A DNA stretch of 64,000 nt from Sphingomonas arenae (GTDB lineage: Bacteria > Pseudomonadota > Alphaproteobacteria > Sphingomonadales > Sphingomonadaceae): positions 744,001-808,000 of the forward strand of contig NZ_JAFFJU010000002.1 of the NCBI RefSeq assembly GCF_016924655.1. Direction: 5' to 3'. Position 1 is the first letter of the stretch. Every line of letters starts with the position of its first letter. Positions 34,782 to 43,828 of this stretch are shown one piece after another. Below the pieces are notes generated by a model. That model worked only from the letters and a program-made list of their open reading frames with translations, was not told where the DNA came from and did no database searches. A program made the translations under genes and the position numbers.

Positions 34782-34950
34782 GGCATCCCAACAACAGTCT
34801 CGAATTGAAACAAACCTGCAATTTCAGCGGGTATACTGACGCGGTTAAATCATTTAACAAAACATTAATGCCGATTCGTCGGCGTTGCTAGAGTTCCGGG
34901 TGGGGGGCACCAAAACGCTCCGCCCACAATGTTTTGGGAAGGGGTTTGTC

Positions 34951-35541
34951 ATGCAGATCGCACGTTGGCTCGCGCCCGTGGCTTTAGCCGCGGCTTCGGT
35001 TTCTTTCAGCACCACCGCAAGTGCATCCGACCTCATCGAGTCGGCTTGCGATCCGGTCACGGACGGCGACGCCGCCGGGTGCCTCTTCAGCGGCAACATC
35101 AACGGCAACAACAACCCGGGGAACGTCAACAGCTACGGCTATGCCGAAGCGCAGTACAACACCTGGGCGGCCGCCAACGGCACCGCGCTGATCGACCTCG
35201 TATTCCTGACCGCGACCGACGCCGGCAACTTCGGCGATTTCGGCTCGATCGTGAATAACGGCACGTCGGGCTCGTTCGATCTGTCCGGCTTCGACATCGA
35301 TTATTACGCGGTGAAGTACGGCAACGAGTTCACGCTGTACGAATATCTGGGCACCGATGGCACCGGCAACTGGGTCACGAACGGCAAGAACGACATGTCG
35401 CACATCGTGTTCTTCGGCAAGGCGGGTTCCGCCGTTCCGGAGCCGGGCACCTGGGCGATGATGCTGCTGGGCTTCGGCGCGATCGGCTTCAGCATGCGCA
35501 GCAGCCGTCGTCGTGGCGCTCTGCTGGCGCAGGCTGCCTAA
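34951..35541 (+). CDS. PEP-CTERM sorting-domain surface protein
   Basis: 196 residues. A signal peptide (1-26, cleavage near ASAS) and an Asn/Gly-rich beta-type body precede the C-terminal tripartite signal: VPEPGTW at 162-168, a hydrophobic helix (AMMLLGFGAIGFSM) and the basic SSRRRG. PEP-CTERM proteins are processed by exosortase and exported with exopolysaccharide. No exosortase or polysaccharide gene is in this window. The upstream region 34782-34950 has TATACT (34832) and a GCCGATTCGTCGGC hairpin. Confidence 0.9.
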   Translation: MQIARWLAPVALAAASVSFSTTASASDLIESACDPVTDGDAAGCLFSGNINGNNNPGNVNSYGYAEAQYNTWAAANGTALIDLVFLTATDAGNFGDFGSIVNNGTSGSFDLSGFDIDYYAVKYGNEFTLYEYLGTDGTGNWVTNGKNDMSHIVFFGKAGSAVPEPGTWAMMLLGFGAIGFSMRSSRRRGALLAQAA

Positions 35542-35571
35542 CTCTTCTATCGAAGAGCACGAAACTCCCCA

Positions 35572-35607
35572 CCGCCGTCGGGCTCCTGCTCGGCGGCGGC
35601 CCTTTTT
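35572..35607 (+). terminator. Terminator after the PEP-CTERM gene
   Basis: CCGCCG/CGGCGG stem with an internal loop, followed by CCCTTTTT. It abuts the stop of the convergent 35607-36488 gene. Confidence 0.55.
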
Positions 35608-36488
35608 CATCTCGGCCAGTTCCACGCATCCGAGCTCTCGTCGTAACGGACCTGGACGATCCCATCGCAATGCGGGCAGCATAGCCCCACAGTCGCCGCG
35701 GACAGGCGTTCCGGCTCCTCCTCCGTCACCACCACCAGCTCGTGGATCTTCCCCTGCTCTCCCGGGGGCGGCGCATATCGCTTCAGCCCCTTCTCCAGCC
35801 TGGCGATGATCACATCGTCGTCCACCTTGGGCCAGGCCGGTGCGGCGGGGGGAGCGGCCTTGGCCCCGGGATCAGCCCGCGGCCGAGTCAGCGACAGCAA
35901 ACGGATGGCCTCCGCCGTGGAAACCGGCGGCAGCTCTCCTGCAAGATCGGCAACGGCGGGGTCGAACTGCCGCTCGGCTGCCTCCAGCAGCAGCGCCTCC
36001 AGCCGTGCCCGGCCGACCTGGATCGCTCCGTCCGACGCCTGGGCAAATCCTGGCTGCTTCAGCCTGCGCTGATAGATTGCCGCCGTGGAGATCCCGGCTG
36101 CCGCGGCCGCGCTGCGCACGTTGGCGGACGCGGCGAGTTCGGCCAGGAACGCCGCCTCCCGCCGCGCCGACCATCGCCCATGCGCTGCCTTGACGAGCTG
36201 CGGACCCTCGCCACTCAAGGTCCGGAGCTGCTCCTCCCTTGAACCCCGGTTGGTGATGTCGTCCAACAGTCCTTGGCTGCGCGATTCCTCCTCCTTTGAC
36301 CGGGCGGTCTCCCCTTCCGCCGCGGCTTCGCGCCACGCCGCCGAGAAATCCGCATCGCGCTTCCGGCGCGCATAAGCCGTCGTGAAGTCTATCCCTGCCT
36401 CAAAGGCGGCCTGCCGCGCAACGCCGTGCCGCGCCAGCGCGCGCAGAAACGCCACGACCCACCGTGGCTCCTTTCCAGTCAATCCCAT
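35607..36488 (-). CDS. Tandem helix-turn-helix protein of unknown function (terminase small-subunit-like repeats)
   Basis: 293 residues. Two 35-residue segments, F14-F48 and F114-F148, align without gaps exactly 100 residues apart with 14 identities. Shared features include AxxAGI and YxRR, the look of the HTH in phage terminase small subunits. Residues 60-100 are highly charged. The C-terminus holds CCPHC (about 271-275) and ends in Trp/Asn-rich DAWNWPR. No phage gene lies nearby. A palindrome TAACCTATATGGTTA sits 26 bases before the start and could be its operator. GGGGGG precedes the ATG. Confidence 0.7.
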   Translation of the reverse strand: MGLTGKEPRWVVAFLRALARHGVARQAAFEAGIDFTTAYARRKRDADFSAAWREAAAEGETARSKEEESRSQGLLDDITNRGSREEQLRTLSGEGPQLVKAAHGRWSARREAAFLAELAASANVRSAAAAAGISTAAIYQRRLKQPGFAQASDGAIQVGRARLEALLLEAAERQFDPAVADLAGELPPVSTAEAIRLLSLTRPRADPGAKAAPPAAPAWPKVDDDVIIARLEKGLKRYAPPPGEQGKIHELVVVTEEEPERLSAATVGLCCPHCDGIVQVRYDESSDAWNWPR

Positions 36489-36514
36489 AGCAAACCCCCC
36501 GCAGCTTCGACCCG

Positions 36515-36529
36515 TAACCTATATGGTTA
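36515..36529 (-). promoter_or_regulatory. Palindromic operator candidate upstream of the tandem-HTH gene
   Basis: TAACC-TATAT-GGTTA is a perfect 5-5-5 inverted repeat, the only AT-rich spot in this region, located 26 bases upstream of the ATG at 36488. Confidence 0.4.
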
Positions 36530-36673
36530 GGTGTAGGACAGCAGTATCTTGCGTCGTCACGGGACAGACCGGATTCGCAGCCTTCCGTCGATGAACCGGC
36601 GCAAGCCACAGGAGTTCTAGCTCAGGGTGTATGCCCGGCCGCGTGGCTGGGCCTGTTGCGGAGTATGCGTGGG

Positions 36674-36994
36674 ATGGTTGGATCGGCGTGTCAGCATCTC
36701 ACGGAAGCCGATCTCTCCATCGCCCCAGTCACGACGCGAGCGCTCACCTCGCTTTTCACCGGTCAGCCCGTGCCAGCTGTCGGGCAATCCAGTCACCGCC
36801 CATTTACCGCCGGGAAGGACGCGTGCATCGCCGCGATCCTGGAGGCCTTCCGGGCCGAGCAGACGGCAGATGACGGCCTCCTCATCCATCTCGGGACCCG
36901 CGAGATGGAGGCGCTCGGCAACATCATCATGCAGGTCGACACGCTGATCAGCGGACTGATGGGCGTGGGCATCGACGGCCAGCCGCTCGGCTGA
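36674..36994 (+). CDS. Small protein of unknown function
   Basis: 106 residues from ATG 36674 (ATG 36665 is equally possible, with GCGGAG upstream). The C-terminal half (ACIAAILEAFRAEQTADDG, then GTREMEALGNIIMQVDTLI) looks helical and amphipathic. There is no signal peptide or membrane segment. It may face a compact regulatory region shared with the divergent tandem-HTH gene. No family recognised; coding potential is moderate. Confidence 0.45.
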   Translation: MVGSACQHLTEADLSIAPVTTRALTSLFTGQPVPAVGQSSHRPFTAGKDACIAAILEAFRAEQTADDGLLIHLGTREMEALGNIIMQVDTLISGLMGVGIDGQPLG

Positions 36995-37159
36995 TCTTGC
37001 CTCCCTGCCTTGCTCGCTTGCGCGGCCAAGCTCGCCCCGGCGAGTGTCCTTGAAGCGCTTGCCGCGACCGTCTTCGGCCTGACTCCTTGAGCGCCTGCCA
37101 TGCCGCTTATCGGAGCACGGCCTGCAGTCATGCCGCAGACCGTTACTTGCCCCGCAACG

Positions 37160-37186
37160 AAAAAGGCCGCCCCTCTCGGGACGGCC
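37160..37186 (-). terminator. Terminator of the rpsM-rpsK-rpoA operon
   Basis: On the minus strand GGCCGTCCC/GGGGCGGCC (one G-U pair), loop GAGA, followed by TTTTT. It lies directly after rpoA, where rplQ would normally follow. Confidence 0.85.
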
Positions 37187-37216
37187 TCTTCATTCTTCGC
37201 CAGTTGATGCCCGGGC

Positions 37217-38287
37217 TTAGCCCAGCATCTCCTGCTCGAGCTTCTTGGCCATTTCCTCGATGTTCTCCGGCGGCCACCCAGGGATGTCCATGCCGAGGCG
37301 GAGGCCCATCGATGCCAGCACTTCCTTGATCTCGTTCAAGGACTTGCGTCCGAAGTTCGGGGTGCGGAGCATTTCCGCTTCCGTCTTCTGCACCAGGTCG
37401 CCGATGTAGATGATGTTGTCGTTCTTCAGGCAGTTGGCCGAACGGACCGACAACTCCAGCTCGTCCACCTTCTTCAGCAGGTAGCGGTTGAGCTGGTTGG
37501 TGTCCGTCTGCGTCTCGATCGGCGCGGCGGCCGTCGCGGCGTGGCCGATCATCGGCGACGCGGCCCGGACCTGGCCATCGTCGAAGCCCACGAACAGCGC
37601 CAGCTGGTCCTGCAGGATGCGCGCGGCGTAGCCGATCGCTTCCTCCGGGCTCACCGTGCCATCCGTTTCGACCGTCAGCGTCAGCTTGTCATAGTCCAGC
37701 TCTTGGCCGACGCGGGTGTTCTCGACCTTGTAGGCCACCTGGCGGACCGGGCTGTACAGCGCGTCAACCGGGATGAGGCCGATCGGCGCATCGGCCGGAC
37801 GGTTCGCCGAGGCCGGGACATAGCCCTTCCCGATGTCGGCGGTCAGTTCCATGTTGAGCGTCGCGCCCTGGTCGAGGTGGCAGATGACGAGATCGGGATT
37901 GGTGATCTCGATATCGCCGGTGGTCTGGATCTGGCCAGCCGTGACCTCACCCGGACCGGTGGCGGTCAGGTGCAGGCGCTTGGGGCCTTCGCCTTCCATC
38001 TTGAGCGCGATCTGCTTCACGTTCAGCACGATGTCCGTGATGTCCTCGCGAACGCCCGCGAGCGACGAGAACTCGTGGAGCACGCCTTCGATCTTGATCG
38101 AGGTGACGGCTGCGCCCTGCAGCGACGACAGCAGAACGCGGCGCAGCGAGTTGCCGAGCGTCATGCCGAAGCCGCGCTCCAGCGGCTCGGCCACGAACAC
38201 GGCCTTGCGGCGCGCGTCGCCTGCCGGCTTGCGCTCCAGCGCGTTCGGCTTCTTCAATTCCTGCCAGTTCTTTGCGTTGACGGCCAT
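37217..38287 (-). CDS. rpoA: DNA-directed RNA polymerase subunit alpha
   Basis: 356 residues. The N-terminal assembly domain includes [21 protein letters not shown], and the alpha-CTD has [20 protein letters not shown] and [14 protein letters not shown]. It is full length and forms the dimer that nucleates polymerase assembly. It is the last gene of rpsM-rpsK-rpoA and is followed by a terminator. Confidence 0.98.
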   Translation of the reverse strand: MAVNAKNWQELKKPNALERKPAGDARRKAVFVAEPLERGFGMTLGNSLRRVLLSSLQGAAVTSIKIEGVLHEFSSLAGVREDITDIVLNVKQIALKMEGEGPKRLHLTATGPGEVTAGQIQTTGDIEITNPDLVICHLDQGATLNMELTADIGKGYVPASANRPADAPIGLIPVDALYSPVRQVAYKVENTRVGQELDYDKLTLTVETDGTVSPEEAIGYAARILQDQLALFVGFDDGQVRAASPMIGHAATAAAPIETQTDTNQLNRYLLKKVDELELSVRSANCLKNDNIIYIGDLVQKTEAEMLRTPNFGRKSLNEIKEVLASMGLRLGMDIPGWPPENIEEMAKKLEQEMLG

Positions 38288-38383
38288 TTTCTATCCTTGG
38301 CAGAGCGAGGTGCGGCGTCCCGCAAACCTCTGTTTTTCTGATCTTCTCTTCCACTCGGCCGAAGTACCACTTCGGCCGAAAGG

Positions 38384-38773
38384 TCAGACGCGGCGACGCT
38401 TGGACGGGCGAACGCCGTTGTGCGGGATCGGCGTCACGTCGCGGATGGACGTGATCTGGAACCCGACCGCCTGCAGCGCCCGAAGCGCGCTCTCGCGGCC
38501 CGATCCGGGACCCTTGACCTCGACCTCAAGCGTGCGGACGCCATGGTCGGCGGCCTTGCGGCCAGCGTCCTCGGCCGCGACCTGCGCAGCGTACGGCGTC
38601 GACTTGCGGCTGCCCTTGAAGCCCATCATCCCGGCGGAGCTCCACGCGATGGCGTTGCCCTGCGCGTCGGTGATGGTGATCATGGTGTTGTTGAAGCTGG
38701 CGTTGACGTGCGCAACGCCGGCCGTGATGTTCTTGCGCTCGCGGCGGCGAAGGCGCTGGGGTGCTTGAGCCAT
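38384..38773 (-). CDS. rpsK: 30S ribosomal protein S11
   Basis: 129 residues. [21 protein letters not shown] and the C-terminal [18 protein letters not shown] are invariant S11 features. It forms the platform of the 30S subunit. It lies between rpsM and rpoA, with a short repeat in the upstream gap. Confidence 0.98.
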   Translation of the reverse strand: MAQAPQRLRRRERKNITAGVAHVNASFNNTMITITDAQGNAIAWSSAGMMGFKGSRKSTPYAAQVAAEDAGRKAADHGVRTLEVEVKGPGSGRESALRALQAVGFQITSIRDVTPIPHNGVRPSKRRRV

Positions 38774-38822
38774 TGGCTGTTCCTACATCGTTGGGGCGGC
38801 GCGACGGACGAACCGGCGCTCA

Positions 38823-38843
38823 CCCTGAGCTTGTCGAAGGGTG
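38823..38843. repeat. Short palindromic repeat (CTGAG..GTCGAAG family), half copy
   Basis: CACCCTGAGCTTGTCGAAGGGTG lies in the rpsM-rpsK gap. The core CTGAGCTTGTCGAAG (38825-38839) matches one arm of the element inserted in ileS at 41840-41883, with C to T at one position. Confidence 0.7.
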
Positions 38844-38849
38844 AGAAGG

Positions 38850-39218
38850 TTACTTCTTCTTGCCCGCGATCGGCTTCGCCTTGCCCTTGCGGGTGCGCGC
38901 ATTGGTGTGCGTGCGCTGGCCGCGGACCGGCAGGCCCTTGCGGTGACGCAGGCCGCGGTAGCAGGCAAGGTCCATCAGCCGCTTGATGTTCATCGCGGTC
39001 TCACGGCGGAGGTCGCCCTCGACCGTGTGGTCGGCGTCGATCGTTTCACGGATCTGCAGCACTTCCTGGTCCGACAGATCCTGGACCCGGCGCTCCGGCG
39101 CAATGTTCAGCTTGGCGGTGATTTCCTTGGCCTTGGTCTGCCCAATGCCGTGGATGTAGGTCAGCGCGATTTCCACGCGCTTGTTGGTCGGGATGTTGAC
39201 ACCCGCAATACGTGCCAT
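38850..39218 (-). CDS. rpsM: 30S ribosomal protein S13
   Basis: 122 residues from ATG 39218 ([20 protein letters not shown] is the S13 start). The C-terminal [19 protein letters not shown] signature is complete. It sits at the head of the 30S subunit. Upstream there is no secY-adk; ribF is divergent after a 203-base gap that must hold both promoters. Confidence 0.98.
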   Translation of the reverse strand: MARIAGVNIPTNKRVEIALTYIHGIGQTKAKEITAKLNIAPERRVQDLSDQEVLQIRETIDADHTVEGDLRRETAMNIKRLMDLACYRGLRHRKGLPVRGQRTHTNARTRKGKAKPIAGKKK

Positions 39219-39421
39219 GTTCTCTTCAGTCTCCGTCTGCTCCACAGGACACCCGCAGGCGTCCTATCTCGTCGCTGGGACCCGCTTCCAACGGAAAAAC
39301 GGCGGACGCAGGACATGCGCCGCCGGCCACCGGAGGAACGGGATGGCGCGCAGATAGGTTTGGAGGACCGCGGAGTCAACCGCTTTGCGGAAGGATATCA
39401 CCTCCGCTACAGCCCTCGCGA

Positions 39422-40360
39422 ATGGAGCGGCTTTCCCTTGGCGATGGCGTGCCGGAGCGGTTTCGGGGCGGCATCGTCGCCCTCGGCAACTTCGACGGCT
39501 TTCACCTCGGCCACCAGGCGGTGGTCGGGCGAGCCGTCGCCCGCGCCGCGCATGAACGCCGCCCGGCGATCGTCGCCACCTTCGACCCGCACCCGGTGCG
39601 TTTCTTCAGGCCGGACGTTCCACCCTTCCGCCTGACCAGCCTGGAACAGCGCGAGCGCCTGTTCGCGCAGGTCGGCGCCGACGCCATGCTGGTGTTCGAC
39701 TTCAATGCCGAGCTCGCCGCCACCTCCGCCGAGGAGTTCGTCGCTCTCCTCTGCGAGCGGGTCGGAGCGGCGGGCGTAGTCACCGGTGAGGACTTCACCT
39801 TCGGCGCCCGCCGGGGCGGGAATGTCGCCGTGCTCCGCGACGTCGGCGCTCGCCACGGCATGGCGGCGGAGACCGTTCCCGCCGTGATCCTCGATGGAGG
39901 GCCCGTGTCGTCCAGCCGGGTCCGACAGGCGCTCGCGGCTGGCGACATGGGCACCGCGACGCGCCTGCTCACCCGCCCCTTCGCCATCGAGGGCGAGGTC
40001 CTTCACGGCGACAAGCGCGGGCGCGAGCTCGGCTATCCCACCGCGAACATGGAGCTCGGCCGCTATCAGCGCCCCGCCTATGGCATCTACGCCGTCCGTG
40101 CCCGGCTGGACGACGGCAGCGAGTATGCGGGGGTCGCGAGCCTCGGCGTCCGCCCGACCTTCGAGCCACCGAAGGAACTGCTCGAGACCTACCTGTTCGA
40201 TTTCGCGGGCGACCTCTACGGGCGAACCGTGGAAGTGGCGCTGCATCACTACCTTCGCGGAGAGGAGAGGTTCGACAGCCTCGATGCCCTCATCGAGCAG
40301 ATGCGGGCGGACGAAGCCGAGGCCCGGCGCCTCCTTCTACCCTCGTCATTGCGAGCGTAG
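39422..40360 (+). CDS. ribF: Bifunctional riboflavin kinase/FAD synthetase
   Basis: 312 residues. The nucleotidyltransferase motif GNFDGFHLGH is at 22-31, with SSSRVRQAL later. The C-terminal flavokinase has GDKRGRELGYPTANM and GVASLGVRPTF. It makes FMN and FAD from riboflavin. The last five codons and the stop lie inside the palindromic repeat at 40344-40417, so the repeat supplied the natural stop. The ribF-ileS-lspA order is common in proteobacteria. Confidence 0.95.
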   Translation: MERLSLGDGVPERFRGGIVALGNFDGFHLGHQAVVGRAVARAAHERRPAIVATFDPHPVRFFRPDVPPFRLTSLEQRERLFAQVGADAMLVFDFNAELAATSAEEFVALLCERVGAAGVVTGEDFTFGARRGGNVAVLRDVGARHGMAAETVPAVILDGGPVSSSRVRQALAAGDMGTATRLLTRPFAIEGEVLHGDKRGRELGYPTANMELGRYQRPAYGIYAVRARLDDGSEYAGVASLGVRPTFEPPKELLETYLFDFAGDLYGRTVEVALHHYLRGEERFDSLDALIEQMRADEAEARRLLLPSSLRA

Positions 40361-40417
40361 CCAAGCAATCCAGTTCACGCGTACCCCTGGATTGCTTCGC
40401 CGTCGGCTCGGAATGAC
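40344..40417. repeat. Long palindromic repeat between ribF and ileS
   Basis: CGTCATTGCGAGC with AAGCAATCCAG forms the left arm, and CTGGATTGCTT with CTCGGAATGACGG the right arm, separated by about 14 bases. This sequence style recurs in many alphaproteobacterial genomes. It overlaps the ribF stop codon. Confidence 0.75.
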
Positions 40418-40461
40418 GGCTCTCTTTGACTCCCGCCACTCACCCGCTAGAGCCGCGCCCG

Positions 40462-43317
40462 ATGTCCGACGCTCCTGACAAACCCGATTACCGTTCAACC
40501 GTCTTCCTGCCGAAGACCGATTTCCCGATGAAGGCCGGCCTGCCGCAGAAGGAGCCGCAGATCCTCGCCCGCTGGAAAGCGGAGGACCTCTACGGCCAGG
40601 TGCGCAAGGCGCGTGCCGGCCGGAGCAAGTTCATCTTCCACGACGGCCCGCCTTATGCCAACGGCGACATCCACATCGGCCACACGCTCAACAAGACCTT
40701 GAAGGACATGGTCGTCCGCACCCAGACGCTGCTGGGCAGGGACGCGCCCTACGTGCCCGGCTGGGACTGCCACGGCCTGCCGATCGAGTGGAAGGTCGAG
40801 GAGCAGTATCGCAAGAAGAAGCTCAACAAGGACGAGGTTCCCCCGGCCGAGTTCCGCGCCGAGTGCCGCGCCTATGCCCAGCATTGGGTGAACGTCCAGC
40901 GCGAGCAGTTCCAGCGCCTCGGCATCACCGGCGACTGGGACAAGCCCTACCTCACCATGGACTTCAAGGCGGAGGCGACCATTGTCTCCGAGCTGATGAA
41001 GTTCGCGGAAAGCGGCCAGGTCTATCGCGGCGCCAAGCCGGTGATGTGGAGTCCGGTCGAAAAGACCGCGCTGGCCGAAGCCGAGATTGAATATGAGGAC
41101 GTCACCTCGACCCAGATCGACGTCGCGTTCGAGATTGTCGAGAGCCCCATTCCCGAGCTGGTCGGCGCGCATGCGGTGGTGTGGACGACCACGCCGTGGA
41201 CGATCCCGGTCAACCAGGCGATCGCTTATGGGGAGGAGATTGAATACGTCCTCTTCACCATGGAGGGGCGGCGTTACCTCCTAGCAGGGCAGCTGCTGAC
41301 CGAAACATACCTCCGCGTCGGTTTCAAGCATTTTGATGGCGTCATTCAGGATCAGCTTGGACAGAAGCCGTGGGAGCGCGAAGGGAAGCGCTTCAAAGGC
41401 TCCGACCTCGCCGGCACCATCACCCGCCACCCGATGCACCACCTCGGCGGCTTCTTCGCCCGTCCGCGCCCGCTGATCCCCGGGCACCACGTCACCACCG
41501 ACGCGGGCACCGGGCTCGTCCACATGGCGCCGGATCATGGCGAGGAGGACTTCGAGGTCTGCAAGGCGCACGGCATCGATCCGGTCTTCGCGGTCGAGGG
41601 CGACGGCAGGTACCGCGCCGACTGGCTGTGGCTGGGCGGCCAGGGCTCGGTCATCAACACCAAGTTCAACGCGCCGGACGGGCCGATCTGCTCCGACCTG
41701 CGCGAGGCCGGGGCGCTGCTGTCTGCCGGCGACTTTCGCCACAGCTACCCGCACTCGTGGCGGTCGAAGGCGCGCGTTATCTACCGCTGCACCCCCCAAT
41801 GGTTCATCGCCATGGACCGGCCCATCAACAGCGCTCACGCTGAGCCTGTCGAAGCGTCGTCCAACACCCTTCGACAGGCTCAGGGCGAGAGCGAGGGGAA
41901 AACCCTGCGCCAACTCGCCATGCAGGCCATCGCCGACACCCGCTTCGTCCCCGAGAAAGGCCGCAACCGCATCGGCTCCATGGTCGAGGGCCGCCCCGAC
42001 TGGGTGCTCTCCCGCCAGCGCGCCTGGGGCGTGCCGATCACCCTGTTTGTCGACCGCAAGACCGGCCGTTACCTCGTCGACGCGGACGTCAACGCCCGGA
42101 TCGTCGCCGCGATCCGCGAGAAGGGCGTGGACGCCTGGACCGAAGAAGGCGCGGCCGCGCGCTTCCTCGGCCCCGACCGCAACCCGGACGACTACGAGCA
42201 GGTCACCGACATCCTCGACGTCTGGTTCGACAGCGGCTGCACCCACGTCTTCACGCTCGAGTCCGGCGAGTGGCCAGATCAGCGCTGGCCCGCGGACCTC
42301 TACCTCGAAGGCTCCGACCAGCATCGCGGCTGGTTCCAGTCGTCGCTGCTGGAAAGCTGCGGCACCCGCGGCCGCGCGCCGTTCAAGGCGGTGCTGACCC
42401 ACGGCTTCACCATGGATGCCAAGGGCATGAAGATGTCCAAGTCGCTGGGCAACACCATCAACCCGCTCGACCTGATGCGCGACACGGGCGCGGACATCCT
42501 GCGGCTGTGGGCCCTGAGCGTCGACTCGACCGAGGACCACCGCATCGGCAAGGAGATCCTGGCCGGCGTCTCCGACCAGTATCGCAAGCTCCGCAACACC
42601 TTCCGCTACCTGCTCGGCGCGCTCGACGGCTTCACGGAGCAGGAGCGGATCACTGACGTCGCGGCCATGCCAGAGCTGGAGCGCTACATGCTGGCACTGC
42701 TGGCGAAGCTTGACGGCGAGCTCAGGCAGGCAGTCGAGGACTTCGACTTCAACGGCTACACCCGCGCAGTCGGCGACTTCTGCAACAACGACCTCAGCGC
42801 ATTCTACTTCGATATCCGCAAGGACTGCCTCTACTGCGACGCGCCGGCGGATCCGAAGCGGCGAGCGTATCGCTCGGTGCTAGACATCCTGTTCCATGCG
42901 CTGGTCCGCTGGATGGCGCCAGTGTTGGTGTTCACCACAGAGGAGGTCTGGGGCACGCGTTACCCTGAGGGCGGTAGCGTCCACCTGCTGGAGTGGCCCG
43001 AGGTACCACACGTCGCCGAAGTCACTGGAGAATGGGAGCAACTCCGCGCCTTACGGGCTCAGGTCACCGAAGCTATTGAGCCGCTGCGCCGTGAAAAGGT
43101 CGTCGGCTCCAGCCTCGAAGCGGAAGTGACCATGCCCGCGTCCGCCGATGCCGACTTCCTCGCCGAGCTGTTCATCGTCTCGTCAGTGAAGCCCGGCGAT
43201 GCCGTCTCCGTGACCAAGACCGACAAGCACAAGTGCGGCCGCTGCTGGCGGCACCTGCCGGAGGTCACCGAGGACGGCGATCTCTGCAACCGCTGCGACG
43301 AGGTGGTGAATGGCTGA
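40462..43317 (+). CDS. ileS: Isoleucyl-tRNA synthetase with a repeat-encoded insertion
   Basis: 951 residues. HIGH is at 71-74 and KMSKS at 657-661. The editing domain is complete, and a C-terminal zinc site uses CGRCWRH and CNRCDE. It charges tRNA-Ile in the cytosol. Residues about 457-478 (HAEPVEASS...LRQAQGE) are not part of normal IleS: they are the in-frame translation of a palindromic repeat at 41840-41883. They follow PQWFIAMDRPI and precede LRQLAMQAI. The frame continues intact, so the protein is probably functional. It overlaps lspA by 8 bases. Confidence 0.96.
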   Translation: MSDAPDKPDYRSTVFLPKTDFPMKAGLPQKEPQILARWKAEDLYGQVRKARAGRSKFIFHDGPPYANGDIHIGHTLNKTLKDMVVRTQTLLGRDAPYVPGWDCHGLPIEWKVEEQYRKKKLNKDEVPPAEFRAECRAYAQHWVNVQREQFQRLGITGDWDKPYLTMDFKAEATIVSELMKFAESGQVYRGAKPVMWSPVEKTALAEAEIEYEDVTSTQIDVAFEIVESPIPELVGAHAVVWTTTPWTIPVNQAIAYGEEIEYVLFTMEGRRYLLAGQLLTETYLRVGFKHFDGVIQDQLGQKPWEREGKRFKGSDLAGTITRHPMHHLGGFFARPRPLIPGHHVTTDAGTGLVHMAPDHGEEDFEVCKAHGIDPVFAVEGDGRYRADWLWLGGQGSVINTKFNAPDGPICSDLREAGALLSAGDFRHSYPHSWRSKARVIYRCTPQWFIAMDRPINSAHAEPVEASSNTLRQAQGESEGKTLRQLAMQAIADTRFVPEKGRNRIGSMVEGRPDWVLSRQRAWGVPITLFVDRKTGRYLVDADVNARIVAAIREKGVDAWTEEGAAARFLGPDRNPDDYEQVTDILDVWFDSGCTHVFTLESGEWPDQRWPADLYLEGSDQHRGWFQSSLLESCGTRGRAPFKAVLTHGFTMDAKGMKMSKSLGNTINPLDLMRDTGADILRLWALSVDSTEDHRIGKEILAGVSDQYRKLRNTFRYLLGALDGFTEQERITDVAAMPELERYMLALLAKLDGELRQAVEDFDFNGYTRAVGDFCNNDLSAFYFDIRKDCLYCDAPADPKRRAYRSVLDILFHALVRWMAPVLVFTTEEVWGTRYPEGGSVHLLEWPEVPHVAEVTGEWEQLRALRAQVTEAIEPLRREKVVGSSLEAEVTMPASADADFLAELFIVSSVKPGDAVSVTKTDKHKCGRCWRHLPEVTEDGDLCNRCDEVVNG
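41840..41883. repeat. Palindromic repeat inserted within ileS
   Basis: Perfect 15-base arms: CTGAGCCTGTCGAAG (41840-41854) and CTTCGACAGGCTCAG (41869-41883), with a 14-base loop. The same family occurs at 38823 and 54384. Confidence 0.85.
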
Positions 43318-43828
43318 CCTCGGCCCCAATCACGCAGGTCGCAAGGCCGGGCTGTTCGTCGCCGCGCTGATCTTCGTCGCGGATCAGCTGACCAAATGGA
43401 TCGTCATCAATCCGCTGCAGCTCCAGTCGGTCCGCAACATTCAGGTCCTCCCCTTCTTCGACCTGACCTGGGTCGAGAACCGAGGCATCTCGCTCGGCCT
43501 GTTCACCGCCGGCAGCGAGACTGCACGGTGGGTGCTGGTCGCAGTGACCGCCACCATTGCGGTGGCAGTGGCCTGGTGGATGTGGCGGGAACAGCGGCGC
43601 GGAGACCAGGTGGCGCTCGGCATGGTCCTCGGCGGGGCGCTCGGCAACATCGTCGACCGTAGCCGCTTTGGCTATGTCGTTGACTTCGCGGACCTTCATA
43701 TTGGTGAGTTCCGACCCTTTTTAGTCTTCAACGTAGCCGATGCTGCCATTAGCATTGGCGTCGTGATCCTGATATTGCGTGCATTCCTGGTGAAGGACGC
43801 GCCCAAGGAGATTCCTCAAGATGCGTAA
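43310..43828 (+). CDS. lspA: Lipoprotein signal peptidase (signal peptidase II)
   Basis: 172 residues with four membrane helices. The catalytic aspartates lie in GNIVDR and FNVADAAI, and the ADQLTKWIV and WVENRGISLG motifs are present. It removes signal peptides of the many lipoproteins in this window. It starts within the ileS end (8-base overlap) and overlaps the next gene by 8 bases. Confidence 0.95.
   Translation: MADLGPNHAGRKAGLFVAALIFVADQLTKWIVINPLQLQSVRNIQVLPFFDLTWVENRGISLGLFTAGSETARWVLVAVTATIAVAVAWWMWREQRRGDQVALGMVLGGALGNIVDRSRFGYVVDFADLHIGEFRPFLVFNVADAAISIGVVILILRAFLVKDAPKEIPQDA

Noticed and set aside
34900-34950. A sigma54-like GGCAC...CGC sequence before the PEP-CTERM gene.
   Set aside because: The distance between the GG and GC elements is one base short and the -12 box is poor.
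41281-42540. A 419-codon minus-strand open frame inside ileS.
   Set aside because: ileS is continuous with all catalytic motifs; the opposite frame is a shadow.
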